The notes beneath the pieces are model-generated. The model saw only the letters and a list, made by a program, of their open reading frames with translations. It had not been told where the DNA came from and ran no database searches. Below, piece after piece: positions 58,611-64,000 of a stretch of DNA of 64,000 nt. Within the stretch, counting starts at the first letter, position 1; every line of letters begins with the position of its first letter. The translations under genes were made by a program, and so were the position numbers. The stretch is from Lasiodiplodia sp. COLG20 (taxonomy: Eukaryota > Ascomycota > Dothideomycetes > Botryosphaeriales > Botryosphaeriaceae): NCBI GenBank assembly GCA_009801085.1, contig VNWV01000017.1, positions 62,001 through 126,000 of the forward strand. Reading direction: 5' to 3'.

Positions 58611-59231
58611 ATGATGAGGCTTCACCTGGCGTTTGTGGGTCCAACAACCACAGCGCGAACAGCCGGGGGTCGTGTGCCGGCTACGTGCCCGCAAGAGATT
58701 CTGAACCGACTGCTTTGCACAACACAGCATGTCAGGAACAGCCTGAGATAGTTCGGTAGAGACACACTATGTAAACTGTCTCCTTTCCACTATTGGTCCA
58801 ATTTGTCGCTAATGCTCATTTTCACAGTGAAGGTGCACAGGCGAAGCGTGTTCGAGGTTCAACCCGTCGAAATTCCCTTTAGAAAACCACCGACGAACGC
58901 TTATGAAATGGCTGGAGATGGAGCACCCTCTATGGTCTTCGCCTGCGCGCACCTCGGAGCGGAAACGTTGGCCATCGGCGCGAACGAACCAAATTGGAAG
59001 GGCTTCCCTGAGGTTGCCGCGGTATCCCGCCAAATCCGCGACACGCGCCTCTCCGCGTACATCCCATACGCCCAACCTGCATTCTACTCGCTGAAGGAAA
59101 AAGAGAGGCTCTTCATGGAGGAACTCCAGAGCAACCACAACGCACCTTCATCCAATAAGAAGGCACTAGTCTGTGATGCGCGCAAGAGAGCTATACGCTC
59201 AATGAGAGACGATAGCAGCTTTCTCGGGTGA
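58611..59231 (+). CDS. Protein of unknown family, copy 2 of the pair (probably disrupted in exon 1)
   Basis: The main exon 58828-59231 follows a 57-bp intron (58771-58827, GTAAAC...TTCACAG). It encodes 133 residues carrying NEPNWKGF, RDTRLSAYIPYAQPAFYSL, CDARKRA and MRDDSS, about two thirds identical by eye to copy 1 across 60 residues. The upstream piece starting ATG at 58611 encodes CPQEILNRLLCTTQHV, aligned to copy 1, but a TAG at 58749-58751 interrupts it seven codons before the donor. Unless translation starts inside the main exon (first Met after about 27 codons), this copy is a pseudogene. Function is unknown. Confidence 0.5.
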
Positions 59232-59938
59232 ACACACGAGATGGGCGTGGCGGTACGCACTACCGACTGGAAGGCAAATCATCCCTGTTATCTTTGCCAA
59301 GGCATGGTAGGGTGTGAGGTGGTAAAGCAGTGGAAAGAAAACGAGGCCAAAAAGTATCCCCCCCGGTTCAACTGCGAGTTGCAGGGAGACTACCCTCATT
59401 CCTGTGCAGAGGCTGTGACACGCACACAGTGCATGGTTTTGAATGTCCGAAACAGCCTGGATGCAAAGTTCTGAAATCACGAAGGCGGTCTACGTGTGAA
59501 AAGGTGTTGTTGAATTATTCATGAAGGAAAAGAATAGGAAAATACATCGTACAGTTTATTGGGAGATGATAGTCGACTACATTCCGGTGCAGATGCTATT
59601 ATACGATCACAGTTCATTGATTTCCATAGCAAAAATAGAGAAAACCTTATGACTTGACGATCTTCAAAGCCCCTTTTCAAGTTGGGCGTACACTCACTTA
59701 TGACACTGACTGATAGCTATCTCTTCGTTAAGTAGGATTGCAATGTCATGAATGTGCGTTCAATGTTTTGCGGCTCGGTGCTTTCAACGTCGCATAAATC
59801 TATTCTTGTCCTTCCGAACGCATCCTATCTATCTTCCACAAACGTTGCACGACTTCGACTACCAAAATCGTTCTCACTCGCTATTCAACTTCATAGAACT
59901 GTAAATTGACGGTCCTATCAATATGAACAGCAACAGCC
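59232..59938. other. Intergenic stretch after the second paralogue
   Basis: A small plus-strand frame at 59241-59474 encodes 77 residues with several Cys (CYLCQGMVGC), and overlaps another frame with CPKQPGC. Neither has clear support, but the Cys spacing makes one a possible small gene or decayed 3' exon. The rest is AT-rich. Confidence 0.3.
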
Positions 59939-60145
59939 CTATGAAGCATGGCTGAGGACACCGGTCTCATAGATACTGACTTTATTCCAGCCTCGCTCGG
60001 TCACAAATTCGTGCCATCTCGTCTTCTCATCGATCCCGCCACGTATAAGGAGGCCACGGGCGGCTCGAGTGTATCCTAGCTCCTTCTGAATTTGAGCCAG
60101 GATGTAATTCAGAGGGTACTCGGTGGGAAGCTCGTCAGCAATGGT
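59939..60145 (-). pseudogene. Probable 3' exon of an unrecognised gene
   Basis: On the minus strand a frame from 60145 to the TAG at 59941-59939 encodes 68 residues with strongly protein-like content, including LNYILAQIQKELGYTRAARG and ITEK-like IDEKTRWHEFVTERGW. It begins just after AAATAG, a possible acceptor. Upstream sequence (60.2-60.5 kb, same strand) gives only short broken frames, so the remainder is missing or decayed. No family is recognised. Confidence 0.35.
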
Positions 60146-61018
60146 CTATTTCTGACGTCGAGATGAGGTAATATTTGGAATGGAACTACAGAAGCCACAG
60201 GTGCACAACAAGGTTCAATTGGTTAGCTTACTGCATCCCTCATAGCCTTGCTGAGCTGGCCTCTACCGAGAAAGATGAAAAGGTTGAGCTCTGCGCCGCT
60301 GTCCCACCCTTGCGGCGCCTATCTCGATTTTCCATTCAACGATCTGCAATTGGCCAGCTGGAGTGGATGAGCGGCAGCCGTATAGAACACACGAGTCGCA
60401 TCGAGCCCGCAGGATCGCCACCAAAGCCTCGATGCCAAGTAAGTGCTGCCCGCGCAGCACTTGCAAAACCAGTGAAATACGCCGATGAGAGGCAGTTTGC
60501 GCAAAGCTGAGCTGTGCAGCTTACGTGCGCCAATGCCCGCAGGATCGGATTCGGGTAACCAATCTCATCCTCCCGAGTCTGCTATGCCAAGCTTCGACTA
60601 GCCTATAAGCTGGTCAACACCCCTCTTCCAAAAAGGTCGGCTTCAGCTCGATGGCACCACTCACCTGAAAATGAACTCATGCAGCGCACGTCAGACCATT
60701 CAGTGTTCATAAAGCTAGTCGTCACCTTGCATATCCCAACACTGCACTCCAGCTTTGCAAGGCAGCAGCGCAGCCTTGATGGTTGCCTCTACCTGCCGAA
60801 ATTGCCTTGTGATAGAAATCACAGTGGTCCTTGGTGCAATGTCTGCCACGGTAAGCCACGTACCGTAACGGTGTGGTCTAGATTCTGCAGCCGTCTGGTT
60901 CACATAATGTGGCATCCAAATTGATCCGCTGCTATCCTATTCCTCCACAACCCTGCTTCATGACGTATCGTCTCGGCCATCCCTACTACATTAATCGTAC
61001 GACGCTAGCTTTCGTGCG
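60146..61018. other. Gene-poor stretch before DUF6594 gene
   Basis: About 870 bp without a supported gene. Short minus-strand frames at 60263-60533 may be decayed parts of the gene whose 3' exon lies at 59939-60145. Nothing else is recognised. Confidence 0.35.
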
Positions 61019-61986
61019 TCAACATGATTGGGTGCCGATAAAAACAACTTGGACAGAAGCCAATGCCACTACAGCCGTGAAAATCTCGATCTTCCTTGCA
61101 CTGGTAAAAATCTCCAAAGCCAAGGTAAAAATGAAAGAAAAGAGCAGTATGAATAACAAACGATACACTGTTGTTGAAATGTAGCTGAGGGCAAAAATCG
61201 ACGCAGTGGGTAGGAATGAAGCACCAGCGAGGGTTACGGCACCTGCCACTCTCTCTATCTTGCGGTCATCGTACTGATAGAAGGCCGTGGCAGGTAAAAG
61301 TTTCTCAAGACGTCTGTGAGTCCACGGCAATGCTTTGTCGAATATCCAGTATGTGAATATGTCTGTGTTGCCGGACCGGTGATCGAGGGTGATCAGGTCC
61401 TCATGTTGACTCTCGCCGTCTATTTCCTCGAAGATATTTTCAGGGTGCTCGAGGAAGAAACCATTCCCTGTGCTGCGGTGGACCAGCGCTTTGATCAACT
61501 CGTTGCGGTCCGACGGATTGGGCTTCGCCAGCTGGAATAGCCTTTTGTTCTCAAATAGCAATGCGTCTTTACATTCTGTCAACATCCGTACCCACTGTCA
61601 TGAATGAGGAGCCACTTACTGTATTCCTTGAGCATTGAGCGGAGTTTCTGTATCTGCTTCCACTGTTTCCATCCATTTGAGCCATGCTCGGCTTCCATGA
61701 GCCGCAAGAAATTGGTGTGGTTGTCCGTCTGATTGTCCTCCAGCTGGAGAGTCCTCAACATGTGCTCCTCGTGAGATATCTCGGCTTGGAGGGCTAGTAG
61801 ATTCAGGGCATTAAGAGAGGAAAACCGTCGAAAAATTGCAAAGGTTGGTTCACGGCCAACCCAATATGCATAATTGGCATACGGCTTGTCGTAAGTACTC
61901 TCGTGGGTTTCGCGATGCCGCAAAGGCGGCCGTTGTGGACCTTCCCCCTCATTGCTGTCGCAAGAAATGGTGCTTGGCAGTGACAT
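61019..61986 (-). CDS. DUF6594-type membrane protein
   Basis: Exons 61986-61620 and 61575-61019 (intron GTAAGT...GACAG, 44 bp) give 307 residues. The N-terminal part has the family block TFAIFRRFSSLNALNLLALQ followed by QAEISHEEHML, an amphipathic helix region, and KLRSMLKEYKCKDALL across the intron. The C-terminal third has two hydrophobic segments (RVAGAVTLAGASFLPTASIF and TVYRLLFILLFSFIFTLAL) and a last helix EIFTAVVALASVQVVFIG. This is the usual architecture of the fungal DUF6594 family, mostly found in accessory regions near HET genes. Its function is unknown. Confidence 0.8.
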
Positions 61987-62466
61987 GTCGAGGCTTATTC
62001 TGCGTTGCGAATATCCAAAGCCGCGCAGTTCTTAACATGCGCTTCTTCGTTGATCTGGGATCTCCGCAATTTACATTTCATGCAGCTAGCTTCTTCAACC
62101 GGATGCGACGGATAGCCAGATGAGAGTACGGCGGTATTAGTGCTTACGAAAGAACGCCACTGTGGCTCAACCGCTTTCTGCCTACGTCGACTCACCGGCG
62201 GCCGGTCAGTGAAGTGGCAAACCCAGCACGATGGTAAGCCTGTGTGAACCCCGCCCATTGAGTCTATTGGCATCATTGGCTGCGGCTGATCCGAGTGGTT
62301 CACCGGCTTGGGTGAACTGAAATGGGTAACGTAGTCTTGGCAACAGCTGAGCCGCCTGATTGAACTATAAGTGAGTGTCTCTTTCCTTGCTGAAAGTATC
62401 GCATTGGAGAGCAAGACCAGCGACCCTTCGAGATTTCACCAGAAACAAAGCATCCACCTTGTCCAA
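61987..62466. other. Divergent region between DUF6594 and retropepsin-like genes
   Basis: About 480 bp between divergent genes. A minus-strand frame here (61995-62414) is open without a clear start and without motifs. An additional 5' exon of the retropepsin-like gene could lie here. Confidence 0.35.
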
Positions 62467-63259
62467 ATGGACCCACATCAGCTTTCCCACACTGATGAAC
62501 GACATGGTCCTGCCATTGGCCAGAGCATCCATGCACGGCTCTGGATCTGGTTCATTGATCTTTTAAGATGGATCTTGTGCACTCTTTCTGAGCAAGTCAC
62601 AGCTCTTGAATTATGGACCCTGGGCTCTGATGAATCTCACAAGCAGGCGGTAGGCACCATAGAAGGTCCTGTACATATGTCACCAAAGAATTCCTGACTA
62701 AATCGAATAGGAATCTCGAAACGCCAAAACCATATTCATCCGGGTCGACAAGGGAGATGGAAACGACTACTATTGCGAAGCTTTTCTGGACACGGGTTCC
62801 AGCATAAACTTGATATCCGCGCGTCGGGTTTCCGAGCTTGGTCTATCCTACAAGGCGACGACCAAAGAGGAAGAGGAGGATTCCACATTAACCGATTTGG
62901 ACCACACAGAGAGCCATCCCCTAGGAAGTTTGAAGATCAACTACAAGGGCGGTCATCACGGTCATAGTCCCCAAAGTGTGGAAGCCTCCAAGTTCTATGT
63001 TTTGGATGATGTCCCATACGGAATTCTACTCGGTCGACATGCTCTGAACGATCTGCATGTCTTCACACTTGACCCTCTTTACTTCAGCAAGCCACCCAGA
63101 CGCACTCCAAAAGAAAGAATTCTGACGGTACCTGGGAGTGAAAGGTGGAAACGGGGGACATATTTCATTGGGCAACGGAAGGGAATTCTTTCTTCAGAAA
63201 AAGTTTTCTTTCCCGGCAGACCGAACCCGGGCCCGACAGTTACAACGGTCAAACGTTGA
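62467..63259 (+). CDS. Retropepsin-like aspartic protease domain protein
   Basis: Exons 62467-62649 and 62711-63259 join in phase to 243 residues. The core is an aspartyl-protease strand and active site FLDTGSSINLIS at about residue 84, then the second conserved element YGILLGRHAL about 90 residues later, matching the DTG...ILG layout of single-domain retropepsin-like folds. A Ser/Asp/Glu-rich stretch lies between. No reverse transcriptase or integrase sequence is adjacent, so it is not an intact retroelement; such domesticated domains are frequent in fungi. The ATG at 62467 is the first in frame, but an extra 5' exon cannot be excluded. Substrate is unknown. Confidence 0.65.
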
Positions 63260-63664
63260 TTACTCGACTGCTATCTCTGATCGACTGGTCTTCCACTTGT
63301 CTTTTTCCTCGATCTCCTTTTACGTGGCTTTTGCAGTTCGAAAGTACCCTTCAAGTAATACAATCGTTAATCTTGTTTGTATAATCCTCGCAAGGTACAC
63401 CGCAATTAAATATTCCACATATTCCCTTATCCTACAGTTTTCAACTCCGTGGAGGCTGCGCCGTAACAATGTCGCATTATTCCGAATCAAAGATACTGTC
63501 AGTTAAAGAAGAAACTATTTGAACCGGCATGCACATGTTCGAAATCGCAAACTGCTTTCCAAATAGTCGGTATTATTAAATCCAATACATTCTACAGTAA
63601 ATGTTGCCCTCGCCTTGAATACCTCAATTAACTTTCAACTCCATCGGCGCCGTCATGCCTGACA
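63260..63664. other. Convergent 3' flanks
   Basis: About 400 bp of AT-rich sequence between convergent genes. No coding region or repeat is recognised. Confidence 0.4.
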
Positions 63665-64000
63665 CTAGTGGTAGTCGGCCCATCTGTAGCACCCGCCGTG
63701 AGTCCAAGTGGTAGTAGCACCGCATGTGGCCTTTTCAATAGCCTCCTTAACACAAGTAGTGTCGCGGGTCTCCTCGTTCCACGGCCACTTGTAATGGAAG
63801 TTCAGGTCGATGCCGTAGGCAATGGCAGCCTCGTTCGTTGCCGGGTTTTGAATCTGCTTCCACTCCCACTTCTTGTTGCAGCCCTTAAGGGCCACCGTCT
63901 TCCCGCAGGTTCCTTTAATGTTGTCCTGCGATCTGTTAGTCCTCTCCTCTATTGTTTAGAGTATCTTTTCCTGCTTACGGTGATACCCTTGCACCAGCCA
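63665..64000 (-). CDS. Cys-rich, probably secreted protein, C-terminal part (5' cut by window)
   Basis: Two exons are visible on the minus strand: 64000-63979 (partial) and 63925-63665, separated by a 53-bp intron (GTAAGC...TCGCAG). The 94 visible residues hold six Cys (in GWCKG, GTCGK, KGCNK, TTCVK, ATCGA, GGCYRW), an even number consistent with three disulfides, and are rich in Trp, Thr and Lys. Small secreted fungal proteins and effector candidates often look like this. The signal peptide would lie beyond the window, so secretion is inferred. No named family is recognised. Confidence 0.55.

Noticed and set aside
1..64000. CRISPR arrays, rRNA and tRNA genes
   Set aside because: No regularly spaced repeat array, no rRNA signature and no convincing tRNA fold was noticed; a tRNA search program would be needed to exclude a single tRNA.

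Overview
The window is nuclear DNA of a filamentous ascomycete (Pezizomycotina). Genes carry short GT-AG introns of about 45-60 bp with CTRAY-type branch sites. The families are also typical of these fungi: siderophore NRPS, HET proteins, a STAND NTPase, a Zn2Cys6 regulator, DUF6594, and MITEs. The species cannot be named from sequence alone. All calls rest on reading motifs by eye; no database search was run.

1-16.3 kb is a same-strand extracellular siderophore locus: the 3' end of an MFS siderophore transporter, a full-length ABC-B transporter (SitT-like), an A-T-C-T-C NRPS of the NPS6/SidD type, and a second MFS siderophore transporter. Perfect GATA-factor (SreA/URBS1-type) sites lie upstream of the ABC gene and of the NRPS.

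16.3-24.3 kb holds a Sulfotransfer_4 protein, a membrane-anchored arylsulfotransferase-domain protein and, on the minus strand, a NACHT/STAND NTPase.

25.5-36.8 kb is a second metabolic locus: a DHA2-type MFS transporter, a hybrid NRPS-PKS, and a zinc-free MDR reductase. The hybrid resembles tenuazonic acid synthetase TAS1, with an Asn in place of the second KS histidine. It also has a carrier-like domain after the KS that I do not associate with TAS1. A perfect iron-type GATA site lies 119 bp before its ATG.

36.8-47 kb has a 373-bp Mutator-type MITE with a perfect 9-bp target duplication, a polytopic membrane protein, and a small group of AflR-type regulator, MCT-like MFS transporter and O-methyltransferase. 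The regulator's 5' flank carries the fourth perfect iron-type GATA site.

47-64 kb is accessory: two HET-domain proteins, an allantoate-permease-like MFS transporter, two copies of an 83-bp palindromic MITE near a pair of paralogous genes of unknown family, a DUF6594 membrane protein, a retropepsin-like protein, and a Cys-rich probable secreted protein cut by the window edge. Several short coding remnants lie between them.

The most interesting inference is that iron links the siderophore locus, the TAS1-like synthetase and the AflR-type regulator. The four perfect sites are the only direct evidence for it.
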